DNA of 64,000 nucleotides from an uncultured Cellvibrionales bacterium (GTDB lineage Bacteria > Pseudomonadota > Gammaproteobacteria > Pseudomonadales > Porticoccaceae): positions 62,001 through 126,000 of the forward strand of contig CAJXWQ010000003.1 in assembly GCA_913062605.1 (NCBI GenBank). Direction: 5' to 3'. Shown piece after piece: positions 42,358 through 51,296 of the stretch. Each line of letters begins with the position of its first letter. Position 1 is the stretch's first letter. Position numbers and translations under genes: made by a program. The notes beneath the pieces are model-generated. The model searched no databases, had not been told where the DNA came from, and was given only the letters and a program-made list of their open reading frames with translations.

Positions 42358-44250
42358 TCAGCGAAATGCCTCAGGAACAAATGTCAGTGCTACGGTGGTG
42401 CCGCCACCAGTGACACCTTCTACTGAACTTGAGCCAATGTCCAATTCTCCATTTACCCAGTCGGCACGTTCTTGCATGGTAGAGAGCCCGTAGTGGTGAT
42501 CTTTGTAGGGGTTGTCAGCAATGCCGATACCGTTATCGACTACTTTAAATATTACTTTATGGTTGTCGCCATGCTTGCATTGCAATTCGATGCGGCTGGC
42601 CTGTGCATGTTTCACCGCATTGGTGATGGCCTCACGAATAATTTGTAATATGTGGATATCTTCATTGGGTGAAAGTTGGCAATGACCTAGCTCATAGTCC
42701 AAAGCAATCTCAATGTTTTCATTCATTCTGTCGAATTCATCGGTCGTGGTTTTCAGGGCGAGGTACAGTGTTGGGGCATCCAGCTTTAACCGGAAGGTGG
42801 TCAGTAGTTCCCTGAGGTGTTTATAGGCAGCATCGAGCCCCTGCTGCAGGTCATCCAGCCCTTCTCTCACTTTTTCCTCAGGCGCATTGCGATCAAATAG
42901 TTTGGAAATTCTAGCTACCTGCATTTTCATGTAGGACAAAGATTGTGCGAGAGAGTCATGAAGCTCACGGGCAATAATGGAACGCTCCTCAAACAGCATC
43001 AATCGTCGACTCATTCCTTCACGGTATTGCAGTGCCATAGCAAAAGAGAGGTGTTCGACTACTGCTTCGATTAGCCGATGTTGCCAGGGTTGCAAGGCAC
43101 GATTTTTATCACTTTTTATATAGAGAAATCCAAAGCTATCGTTGGCATCTTCTATAGGGAATGAAACCTCACCCTGAGCCAAGTTCTTTTTGTCGGGGCG
43201 CATAAAACAGCTTACGCAATCGTCTAGATGGCAGGGGAGCTGATCATCTGCCGGTGAAATTAGATCAAATTGGTCTTTGTTGACTTCATTTGTCAGGCAA
43301 AGGGATAACTGAGGTATACCCGTCAGTTTTTTCAGTTCAGTGACAGTTTCGGTGAGAGTTTGCCTATCAATGGATCCCTCAGAGAGCCGTTGAGCGGTAC
43401 TGTAAAGAAAATCTAGCATTTGGTTGGACTGTTGCAGCTGGACGGTTTTTTCGTTAACCAAATCTTCCAGTTTTTGATAGTGACGCGCTAGGCTGGCGGA
43501 CATGTCGTTGAAGGTGCTACACAGTAAACCGATTTCGTTGACGGCTTCGTAATAGGTACGGTAGGAAAAGTCACCGATACTGGCATGCTCGGCTGCACGT
43601 ACCAAATCTTTTAAGGGCTTCACCAAATTTTGGTCTGCACGCATCACGATAAACAGAAGTGCCAGGAATGAGAGGAAGATACTCAGTCCCTCATAGATGC
43701 CCAGCAGTTCAATTTTCTCTTCAGTATTCTTCTGAATACTCAGGACTAGGCTGTCGATATCCTCCACGTGGCGATCCACTAGTGCCTGGTAAAGCTTGTT
43801 CGCTGTCGCGACCTGTTCAATGCTGGCTCGTTGGCCAGTCATGAGAGGGGATAAGATGGGTGTGATGCTGCTTTCCCAGTTGTCGGCGACTCGGCTGTAA
43901 TTATCTTTGATAGATTTACGACTACTTTTTTCGGCTGCTCTGGAGATGCTGGATTGATAGAGCTTATTGGAAAATAGCTGGTATTCACTGGAAAGATTTT
44001 TTGCCATCGCTTTCCGTTCTTCGTCACTGGATGGAGATTGCTGCAGTAACACGGCAATCCGGTAGGATTGCATGCGCATCGATCCAGCGAGATTAATCGC
44101 TTCGGCATCATGTTGGGTGTTCAGGGTTACCAGCAGTGATACCACCATACTGGCCAATGCCAATAGGCCAATCACCACCATAGGGATCAAAACCTGAATA
44201 GCTATGGATTGAGAAAATCGTAGTTTTTTGCCCGCTAGGCTTGTTGCCAT
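42358..44250 (-). CDS. narX: Nitrate/nitrite sensor histidine kinase
   Basis: A 630-residue membrane kinase sensing nitrate in the periplasm. Helix 1 is at about 18-44. The periplasmic P-box follows at once (AINLAGSMRMQSYRIAVLLQ, 51-70). Helix 2 is at about 188-205, then HAMP, a GAF-like part with the Cys cluster C340, C345, C348, the HisKA_3 site with H431 (ARELHDSLAQSLS) and an ATPase domain ending VEGVTGGGTTVALTF. The start at 44250 is chosen since a 16-residue upstream extension is unlike the family. Confidence 0.93.
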   Translation of the reverse strand: MATSLAGKKLRFSQSIAIQVLIPMVVIGLLALASMVVSLLVTLNTQHDAEAINLAGSMRMQSYRIAVLLQQSPSSDEERKAMAKNLSSEYQLFSNKLYQSSISRAAEKSSRKSIKDNYSRVADNWESSITPILSPLMTGQRASIEQVATANKLYQALVDRHVEDIDSLVLSIQKNTEEKIELLGIYEGLSIFLSFLALLFIVMRADQNLVKPLKDLVRAAEHASIGDFSYRTYYEAVNEIGLLCSTFNDMSASLARHYQKLEDLVNEKTVQLQQSNQMLDFLYSTAQRLSEGSIDRQTLTETVTELKKLTGIPQLSLCLTNEVNKDQFDLISPADDQLPCHLDDCVSCFMRPDKKNLAQGEVSFPIEDANDSFGFLYIKSDKNRALQPWQHRLIEAVVEHLSFAMALQYREGMSRRLMLFEERSIIARELHDSLAQSLSYMKMQVARISKLFDRNAPEEKVREGLDDLQQGLDAAYKHLRELLTTFRLKLDAPTLYLALKTTTDEFDRMNENIEIALDYELGHCQLSPNEDIHILQIIREAITNAVKHAQASRIELQCKHGDNHKVIFKVVDNGIGIADNPYKDHHYGLSTMQERADWVNGELDIGSSSVEGVTGGGTTVALTFVPEAFR

Positions 44251-44478
44251 TGTGTTTACCACCAAATACCTGACTTCTAGAGTGTGTCGATCATACACTT
44301 AAAAAAAAATAGTAACCTACTGTTTTTAATGGATATTTTTATTAATACTGTTACTACCTTGGTGGTAGTAGTAGGGAGTTTGCACTAAGGAGCAAACTGG
44401 GCGAATTGACGCAGGTCATGTCCGATCCCCTCCCCGCTAATTACATTAAGTTCTCATCATTGAACCAATTAAAACCCT
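44251..44478. promoter_or_regulatory. narX/narK1 divergent control region
   Basis: An inverted repeat TACTACC-ttggt-GGTAGTA lies at 44352-44370, made of heptamers close to the NarL TACYYMT consensus but with 5 bp between, not 2. A poor FNR-like site TTGAC-gcag-GTCAT is at 44406-44419. No ribosome site is visible before the narK1 ATG. Confidence 0.45.
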
Positions 44479-45750
44479 ATGACCGCAATAAGTGATCAAA
44501 AATGGTATAGCCTCGGCGTATGTACGGTAGCGTTTGCTGCCAACTTCGCCGCATGGACGCTATTTTCCATTCTTGGTCTACAAATTCGAACCGACCTTGG
44601 TTTGAGTGATACGGCATTTGGGGTGTTGCTAGCGACGCCCATTCTTACCGGTGCCTTCGCCAGCCTGGCTTGTGGCATTTTGGCGGAGCGGTTTGGTGGC
44701 CGGATTGTATTTTTCTTACAGACCCTGATTGTTGCGCTGTCACTTTTCACTTTGCCTTATGCCAAAACCTTCCCCCAATTCCTTGCTTTCGGTTTGGTGC
44801 TTGGTATCTCTGGGGGCGCTTTCGCCACAGGCATCAGTTATGTCTACAGTTGGTTTGATCGCTCTATACAGGGCACGGCCATGGGTATTTTTGGTGCTGG
44901 TAATGTCGGTGCCGCAATAACCAATCTGGTAGCGCCCATTATTATTATCAACTACGGCTGGCAAGCAGTGCCCAAGTACTACGGCGTGGTGCTGTTGGTA
45001 GTGGCTGTGCTGTTTTGGTTGCTTACCCGGTCAGCACCAAAGGCCCGTTTTCCAAAAGAAGATGATGAGCCTATGGTCAATAAATTGCGTCCGCTGCGTG
45101 ATCTTCGAGTGTGGCGCTTTGGTCTTTACTACTATTTTGTGTTTGGCGGGTTTCTAGCCTTAACACTGTGGCTACCCCAATACTATGTGGGCGAATACGG
45201 TCTGGACTTGAAAACAGCATCGTTTGTCACGCTGCTGTTTACCTTGCCTGCAGCCATTATTCGGGCGTTGGGTGGCTGGTTTGCTGATAACTTCGGTGCT
45301 CGCCGGATCAACTGGCTGGTGTTCTGGGTCTGTTTGGTCTGCCTGTTCTTCCTGTCTTATCCGCCCACCACAATGACGATTCATGGCATTGAGCGTGATT
45401 TGTTTCTGGATATCCGCATCTCCCTTTGGATGTTTGTGCTGCTGACATTTGTTGTTGGTTTGGCCATGGGGTTTGGCAAGGCCAGTATTTTTCGAATTAT
45501 TTATGACTACTACCCGGAGAATGTGGGTGTTGTGGGTGGTGCTGTGAGCGCCATTGGTGCTTTGGGAGGTTTCTCTCTACCGATTTTATTTGGTATTGCC
45601 GCTGACCAAACCGGTATTCGCAGCTCCTGCTTTATGTTGCTCTACGGTGTATTGGCCGGCTGTATGGTGTTGATGTTCTACGCCATTAAGCTGGATGCAT
45701 TCAAGCAACGGGTTAATCAAGCCCGTGCTGATGATTTTTTAACTTTGTAA
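44479..45750 (+). CDS. narK1: Nitrate/nitrite transporter NarK1
   Basis: A 423-residue major facilitator with 12 helices, the NarK1 type thought to bring in nitrate with protons at the start of respiration. The first nitrate motif region is GGAFATGISYVYSWFDRSIQG with GIFGAGNVGAAITN; the second is GFGKASIFRIIYDYYPENVG with GGAVSAIGALGGF. It is followed 28 nt later by narK2, an arrangement known from pseudomonads, where the two are one functional unit. Confidence 0.92.
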   Translation: MTAISDQKWYSLGVCTVAFAANFAAWTLFSILGLQIRTDLGLSDTAFGVLLATPILTGAFASLACGILAERFGGRIVFFLQTLIVALSLFTLPYAKTFPQFLAFGLVLGISGGAFATGISYVYSWFDRSIQGTAMGIFGAGNVGAAITNLVAPIIIINYGWQAVPKYYGVVLLVVAVLFWLLTRSAPKARFPKEDDEPMVNKLRPLRDLRVWRFGLYYYFVFGGFLALTLWLPQYYVGEYGLDLKTASFVTLLFTLPAAIIRALGGWFADNFGARRINWLVFWVCLVCLFFLSYPPTTMTIHGIERDLFLDIRISLWMFVLLTFVVGLAMGFGKASIFRIIYDYYPENVGVVGGAVSAIGALGGFSLPILFGIAADQTGIRSSCFMLLYGVLAGCMVLMFYAIKLDAFKQRVNQARADDFLTL

Positions 45751-45778
45751 AACAGTAATAAAACGAGGAAATACCGCT

Positions 45779-47392
45779 ATGGCTGATCTACAAAAATGGG
45801 ATGTTGAGGATCCCGAATTTTGGGAGTCTGAAGGCAAGAAGACTGCCAACAGAAACCTATGGATTTCTATTCCTAGTCTACTGTGCGGCTTTGCCGTATG
45901 GCTCTATTGGGGAATCATTACGGTACAAATGCTGAACCTGGGTTTCCCTTTCGCGAAATCGGAGTTGTTTACTCTGATGGCCATTGCGGGACTCACGGGC
46001 GCAACACTACGAATACCGAGTAGCTTCTTTATTCGGCTTTGTGGTGGTCGTAATACCATCTTCTTTACGACGGCATTGTTGATGGTGCCGGCGGTGGGTG
46101 CAGGTATTGCCTTGCAAGACATGAATACGCCGCTGTGGGTCTTCCAGGTGCTGGCGCTGCTGTCTGGCTTTGGTGGTGGTAACTTTGCTTCCTCCATGTC
46201 CAATATCAGCTTCTTCTTTCCCAAGAAGCAGCAAGGGTTGGCGCTGGGGCTGAATGCCGGATTGGGTAATTTCGGTGTGACCAGTATGCAAATTCTGGTG
46301 CCACTGGCCATGACCTTTGGTTTGTTTGGTGCCATGGGTGGTGATTCCATGATTCTGGAACAAACCTCCGGTACCTTGATTGGTAAAATTCCAGCAGGTA
46401 CAGAGGCCTGGATTCAGAACGCCGGTTTTGTCTGGTTGTTGTTCCTGGTACCGCTGGCGTTTGCGGGCTGGTTTGGTATGAATAACCTACGTACCCAAGA
46501 AGTATCACCTGATATTCCTAACCCCGTCGGTAGTTTTTTAACCATTTCAGGCATGTTGCTGATTGGTTTCGTTACTGCAGCTTGTGGTTTGTGGTTAATG
46601 TTGCCAGAAGCGGCTAATGGTTCAGGTTTTGGTGTACCGAAAGAAATTGTATTGGTTCTAGTTATTGCCTGCACAGTGTTTGCTCTGAAGATGATTCCCG
46701 GTCAGATCAAGCCGAACCTGCAACGCCAGTTCCTGATTTTCGATAACAAGCACACCTGGGTAATGAGTGTAATTTACACCATGACCTTTGGTTCCTTTAT
46801 CGGATTTGCTGCGTCTTTCCCACTGTCGATTAAAGTGATTTTTGGTTACCAGCACATCATGGTTGATGGTGTGATGACGCACGACACCATTAATGCCAAT
46901 GGCCCCAGTGCTCTGATGTACGCTTGGATGGGTCCCTTTATTGGTGCACTGATTCGCCCTGTAGGTGGTTGGGTTGCCGATAAAGTGGGTGGCGCGCTTG
47001 TCACGCAAATTTGTTCTGTTGTGATGGTGGGTAGTGCTCTTGGTGTGGCTTACTACATGAAGGCTGCTTACGGTTCTGCTACGCCAGAACAATTCTTCCT
47101 GCCGTTCTTCATGTTGTTCCTGTTGCTGTTCGCAGCCACTGGTATTGGTAACGGTTCTACTTTTCGTACCATTGCGATGGTGTTCCCTAAAGAGCAGGCC
47201 GGGCCAGTATTGGGTTGGACTTCAGCGGTTGCCGCATATGGTGCCTTCTATATTCCTAAGGTTCTCGGTGAGCAAATTAAGGCTACTACACCTGAAGTAG
47301 CACTGATTGGCTTCGCGTCCTTCTACGCAGTATGTATCTTGATCAACTGGTTCTTCTACCTGCGTAAAGATGGTGAGTTCTACAACCCTTAA
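45779..47392 (+). CDS. narK2: Nitrate/nitrite antiporter NarK2
   Basis: A 537-residue transporter of the NarK2/NarU type, thought to exchange nitrate for nitrite. N-terminal WDVEDPEFWESEGKKTANRN is a typical opening. Nitrate motifs are GNFASSMSNISFFFPKKQQG with GLNAGLGNFGVTS, and GIGNGSTFRTIAMVFPKEQAG with GWTSAVAAYGAF. GAGGAAATA precedes the start. It lies between narK1 and narG, ending at a hairpin that may reduce read-through into narG. Confidence 0.94.
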   Translation: MADLQKWDVEDPEFWESEGKKTANRNLWISIPSLLCGFAVWLYWGIITVQMLNLGFPFAKSELFTLMAIAGLTGATLRIPSSFFIRLCGGRNTIFFTTALLMVPAVGAGIALQDMNTPLWVFQVLALLSGFGGGNFASSMSNISFFFPKKQQGLALGLNAGLGNFGVTSMQILVPLAMTFGLFGAMGGDSMILEQTSGTLIGKIPAGTEAWIQNAGFVWLLFLVPLAFAGWFGMNNLRTQEVSPDIPNPVGSFLTISGMLLIGFVTAACGLWLMLPEAANGSGFGVPKEIVLVLVIACTVFALKMIPGQIKPNLQRQFLIFDNKHTWVMSVIYTMTFGSFIGFAASFPLSIKVIFGYQHIMVDGVMTHDTINANGPSALMYAWMGPFIGALIRPVGGWVADKVGGALVTQICSVVMVGSALGVAYYMKAAYGSATPEQFFLPFFMLFLLLFAATGIGNGSTFRTIAMVFPKEQAGPVLGWTSAVAAYGAFYIPKVLGEQIKATTPEVALIGFASFYAVCILINWFFYLRKDGEFYNP

Positions 47393-47408
47393 TGTTTTTA
47401 GAACTTGT

Positions 47409-47439
47409 AGTGCTGATGGGATTTCGCCCCATCAGCACT
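47409..47439 (+). terminator. Terminator/attenuator between narK2 and narG
   Basis: A perfect 12-bp stem, AGTGCTGATGGG/CCCATCAGCACT, with a 7-nt loop, followed by TTATAAG. The weak T-tract suggests partial termination, allowing some narG expression from upstream. Confidence 0.75.
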
Positions 47440-47464
47440 TTATAAGTAAAGAACGCTAAGTAAT

Positions 47465-47492
47465 GAAAGTTAAGTAAAGAAAGTTAAATAAA
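47465..47492 (+). repeat. Purine-rich tandem repeat in the narG leader
   Basis: GAAAGTTAAGTAAA and GAAAGTTAAATAAA are adjacent 14-mers differing at one base, with a looser third copy upstream (47441-47464). They end 12 nt before the narG ATG and include its likely ribosome-binding area (AGAGAGTAAAG). Confidence 0.6.
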
Positions 47493-47504
47493 GAGAGTAA
47501 AGCC

Positions 47505-50500
47505 ATGAGTCATTTTCTCGATAGCTTGCAATTCTTCAAAAAAACCAAGACCGGCGATTTCGCTGACGGTCATGGAGAAACCCGGAACGAGAGCCGGGAA
47601 TGGGAGAATAGCTACCGCCAACGTTGGCAGCACGACAAGATTGTACGTTCTACCCACGGGGTAAACTGTACCGGTTCCTGTAGCTGGAAAATTTATGTAA
47701 AAAATGGACTGATCACCTGGGAAACTCAGCAGACTGATTACCCCCGTACCCGTCCAGATCTACCGAACCATGAGCCTCGTGGTTGCCCTAGAGGTGCCAG
47801 CTACTCTTGGTATATCTACAGTGCCAACCGGGTTAAGTATCCCAAAGTACGCAAGCCGTTGCTGAAATTATGGCGTGATGCTCGCAAGCAATTTGAGAAT
47901 CCCGTAGATGCATGGGCCTTTATTGTAGAAGACCCCGTCCGAGCTAAATCCTACAAGTCCAAGCGTGGGCTGGGTGGCTTTGTTCGCTCCTCCTGGGATG
48001 AAGTGAACGAAATGATTGCGGCAGCCAATGTTTACACGGCTAAAGAACACGGTCCTGATCGCATTATTGGCTTCTCGCCAATCCCCGCTATGTCGATGGT
48101 TTCTTATGCTGCTGGCTCCCGCTACCTGTCCTTGATTGGTGGCGTGTGCATGAGCTTTTATGACTGGTACTGTGATTTGCCGCCCGCTTCACCGATGGTC
48201 TGGGGTGAGCAGACGGATGTGCCTGAATCTGCCGATTGGTATAACTCAAACTACTTAATTTTGTGGGGCTCCAATGTGCCACAAACTCGTACCCCGGATG
48301 CGCACTTCTTTACTGAAGTTCGCTACAAGGGTGCTAAAGGTGTGGTCATTACGCCTGACTACAGTGAAGCCGCCAAATTAGCTGATATGTGGCTAAACCC
48401 GAAACAGGGTACAGACGCTGCTGTTGCTATGGCTTTTGGGCATGTGATTCTGAAGGAATTCCATCTCGACAACCCTAGTGCCTATTTCACCGAATATGTA
48501 CGCCAGTATTCAGATATGCCCAATCTGGTGACCTTGGAACCGACAGAAGGTGGTTATAAATCTACCCGGTTCTTACGTGCGTCTGACTTGGCCGACAATT
48601 TGGGTCAAGAAAATAACCCCGACTGGAAAACCATCGCACTTGATGAGCTTAGCGATGAGCTGGTTTCTCCCCAAGGTTCCATCGGTTACCGCTGGGGTGA
48701 GCAGGGTGACGGAAAAGGTAAGTGGAATATTGAAACCCGCGAAGGGAAAGACGGCAATGACGTTAAATTGCAGCTATCTCTGATCGATAGTGGTGATGTT
48801 GATGCCGTTGCCTTCCCTTACTTTGCTGCAGGAGGCAGTGATCATTGGGATAAACAGGAAGGCGAAAGCATTCAAATGCGCAATGTGCCCACGCGTACCA
48901 TTACGTTGGCAGATGGGTCTCAAGCGAAAGTCGCTACTGTTTATGACTTGATGATGGCCAACTACGGTATTGACCGTGGTTTAGGTGGAGAGCATGTAGC
49001 CTCCAGCTTTGATGATGAAAATGTCGCTTACACGCCTGCTTGGCAAGAAAAAATTACCGGTGTTCCTCGCGCTAAAATCATTCAAGTGGCCAGAGAATTT
49101 GCTGATAACGCCGATAAGACCCGTGGCAAGTCCATGGTGATTGTGGGTGCTGCCATGAACCACTGGTATCACATGGACATGAACTACCGCGGCTTGATCA
49201 ATATGCTGATCATGTGTGGCTGTATCGGTCAGAGCGGTGGTGGTTGGGCTCACTATGTGGGGCAGGAGAAGCTGCGTCCACAAACAGGTTGGTTGCCCTT
49301 GGCCTTTGGGCTTGACTGGAGTCGCCCGCCTCGCCAAATGAACTCCACGTCGTTCTTCTACAACCACAGTTCTCAGTGGCGTCATGAAAAAGTGAGCATG
49401 CACGATGTGCTATCGCCCATTGCGGATAAATCACAATTCCAAGAACATATGCTCGACTACAACATTAAAGCCGAACGTATGGGCTGGCTACCTTCAGCAC
49501 CACAGCTGAACAGGAATCCACTGCACATTACCCGTGATGCGGAAGCTGCAGGTATGGATCCGAAAGACTATGCAGTACAGGAGCTGAAATCTGGCAATCT
49601 GCGTTTTGCCGCAGAGCAGCCCGACAGTCCTGAAAACTTCCCTCGCAACATGTTTATCTGGCGCTCAAACCTGCTGGGTTCTTCCGGTAAAGGCCATGAG
49701 TACATGCTCAAGTACCTGCTGGGCACCAAAAATGGTGTGATGAACGAAGATAACGGTGTACGTGGTGGCATGATCCCTCAGGAAGCTGAGTGGGTTGAAG
49801 AAGGCGCGGAGGGTAAGTTGGACTTGGTGGTCACACTGGATTTTCGGATGTCATCGACCTGTATGTACTCCGATATCGTGTTGCCCACTGCAACTTGGTA
49901 CGAGAAGGACGACCTCAACACGTCTGATATGCACCCCTTTATTCACCCACTGTCAAAAGCAGCTGACCCAGCATGGGAGGCGCGTTCAGATTGGGATATC
50001 TACAAAGGTATCGCCAAGAAGTTCTCTGAAATTGCCAGCTTTAATGACAATTTAGGTGTCGAGAAAGATTTCGTCACTGTTCCCATGCTTCACGATACTC
50101 CCGGAGAGCTAGCACAGCCTTTCGATGTGAAGGACTGGAAATATGGTGAATGTGACCTGATCCCCGGTGCAACTGCACCGAATATGATGGTAGTAGAGCG
50201 GGATTACCCCAACACCTACAAGAAATTTACTTCTCTTGGTCCATTGCTCGAGAAAATGGGCAATGGCGGTAAAGGTATTGGTTGGAATACAGATGACGAG
50301 GTGAAACTGCTTCGTGAGCTTAACTATACCGTGACAGAAGAAGGTATTAGTAAAGGCCAGCCTCGTATCGAATCAGCGATTGATGCGGCTGAAGTGGTGC
50401 TTAGCCTTGCACCGGAAACCAACGGTAACGTTGCGGTAAAAGCTTGGGATGCACTGGGGCAGATTACCGGTCGTGATCACAAGCATCTGGCTGAGCCAAA

Positions 50501-51284
50501 GCATGATGAGAAGATTCGCTTCCGCGACCTTCAGGCGCAGCCACGTAAGATTATCTCTTCACCTACTTGGTCTGGTTTGGAAGATGAGCATGTGAGCTAT
50601 AACGCCTGCTACACCAACGTCCACGAGTTGATTCCATGGCGCACTATTACTGGTCGTCAGCAGTTCTATCAGGATCACAAATGGATGGAGGCCTTTGGTG
50701 AGCAATTAATCTCTTACCGCCCACCGATTCATACCAATACCATTGATTTGGTGAAGGGTAAGAAGTCCAACGGCAACAAAGAGATCGTGCTGAACTGGAT
50801 TACGCCTCACCAAAAATGGGGTATCCACAGTACGTACTCTGACAACCTGTTGATGCTTACCTTGTCTCGTGGTGGCCCAATTATCTGGTTGAGTGAAATC
50901 GATGCCAAAAAAGCGGACATCGAAGATAACGACTGGGTGGAAGTGTTCAATGTGAACGGTGCCATTGCTTGTCGTGCGGTTGTTAGTCAGCGGGTGAAAG
51001 AGGGCATGGTGATGATGTATCACGCCCAAGAGCGCATCGTGAATGTCCCCGGTAGTGAAACCACGGGTACTCGTGGTGGTCACCACAACTCGGTGACCCG
51101 GATTGTGATGAAGCCGACCCATATGATTGGTGGTTATGCACAGCAATCCTATGGCTTCAACTACTACGGCACTGTGGGTTGTAACCGTGACGAAATGGTT
51201 GTGGTTCGCAAAATGGATAAGGTTGACTGGCTCGATAACGAGACCGGCGATGGCCTTCCTCAACCACTGCCAACAGAAGTTTAA
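47505..51284 (+). CDS. narG: Respiratory nitrate reductase alpha subunit
   Basis: The 1259-residue catalytic subunit of the cytoplasm-facing membrane nitrate reductase, reducing nitrate to nitrite at bis-MGD molybdenum. The FS0 [4Fe-4S] ligands are H51, C55, C59 and C94. The Mo-ligand aspartate is D238 in GEQTDVPES, matching E. coli Asp222. Other family marks are IVLPTATWYEKDDLN and GHEYMLKYLLGT. There is no twin-arginine leader in the standard sense, as in other NarG. It opens narGHJI. Confidence 0.97.
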   Translation: MSHFLDSLQFFKKTKTGDFADGHGETRNESREWENSYRQRWQHDKIVRSTHGVNCTGSCSWKIYVKNGLITWETQQTDYPRTRPDLPNHEPRGCPRGASYSWYIYSANRVKYPKVRKPLLKLWRDARKQFENPVDAWAFIVEDPVRAKSYKSKRGLGGFVRSSWDEVNEMIAAANVYTAKEHGPDRIIGFSPIPAMSMVSYAAGSRYLSLIGGVCMSFYDWYCDLPPASPMVWGEQTDVPESADWYNSNYLILWGSNVPQTRTPDAHFFTEVRYKGAKGVVITPDYSEAAKLADMWLNPKQGTDAAVAMAFGHVILKEFHLDNPSAYFTEYVRQYSDMPNLVTLEPTEGGYKSTRFLRASDLADNLGQENNPDWKTIALDELSDELVSPQGSIGYRWGEQGDGKGKWNIETREGKDGNDVKLQLSLIDSGDVDAVAFPYFAAGGSDHWDKQEGESIQMRNVPTRTITLADGSQAKVATVYDLMMANYGIDRGLGGEHVASSFDDENVAYTPAWQEKITGVPRAKIIQVAREFADNADKTRGKSMVIVGAAMNHWYHMDMNYRGLINMLIMCGCIGQSGGGWAHYVGQEKLRPQTGWLPLAFGLDWSRPPRQMNSTSFFYNHSSQWRHEKVSMHDVLSPIADKSQFQEHMLDYNIKAERMGWLPSAPQLNRNPLHITRDAEAAGMDPKDYAVQELKSGNLRFAAEQPDSPENFPRNMFIWRSNLLGSSGKGHEYMLKYLLGTKNGVMNEDNGVRGGMIPQEAEWVEEGAEGKLDLVVTLDFRMSSTCMYSDIVLPTATWYEKDDLNTSDMHPFIHPLSKAADPAWEARSDWDIYKGIAKKFSEIASFNDNLGVEKDFVTVPMLHDTPGELAQPFDVKDWKYGECDLIPGATAPNMMVVERDYPNTYKKFTSLGPLLEKMGNGGKGIGWNTDDEVKLLRELNYTVTEEGISKGQPRIESAIDAAEVVLSLAPETNGNVAVKAWDALGQITGRDHKHLAEPKHDEKIRFRDLQAQPRKIISSPTWSGLEDEHVSYNACYTNVHELIPWRTITGRQQFYQDHKWMEAFGEQLISYRPPIHTNTIDLVKGKKSNGNKEIVLNWITPHQKWGIHSTYSDNLLMLTLSRGGPIIWLSEIDAKKADIEDNDWVEVFNVNGAIACRAVVSQRVKEGMVMMYHAQERIVNVPGSETTGTRGGHHNSVTRIVMKPTHMIGGYAQQSYGFNYYGTVGCNRDEMVVVRKMDKVDWLDNETGDGLPQPLPTEV

Positions 51285-51296
51285 GGAGACAGCGCA

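Noticed and set aside
44406-44419. FNR box TTGAC-gcag-GTCAT before narK1 as a separate call
   Set aside because: It differs from consensus at three fixed bases, so it is only mentioned within the control-region entry.
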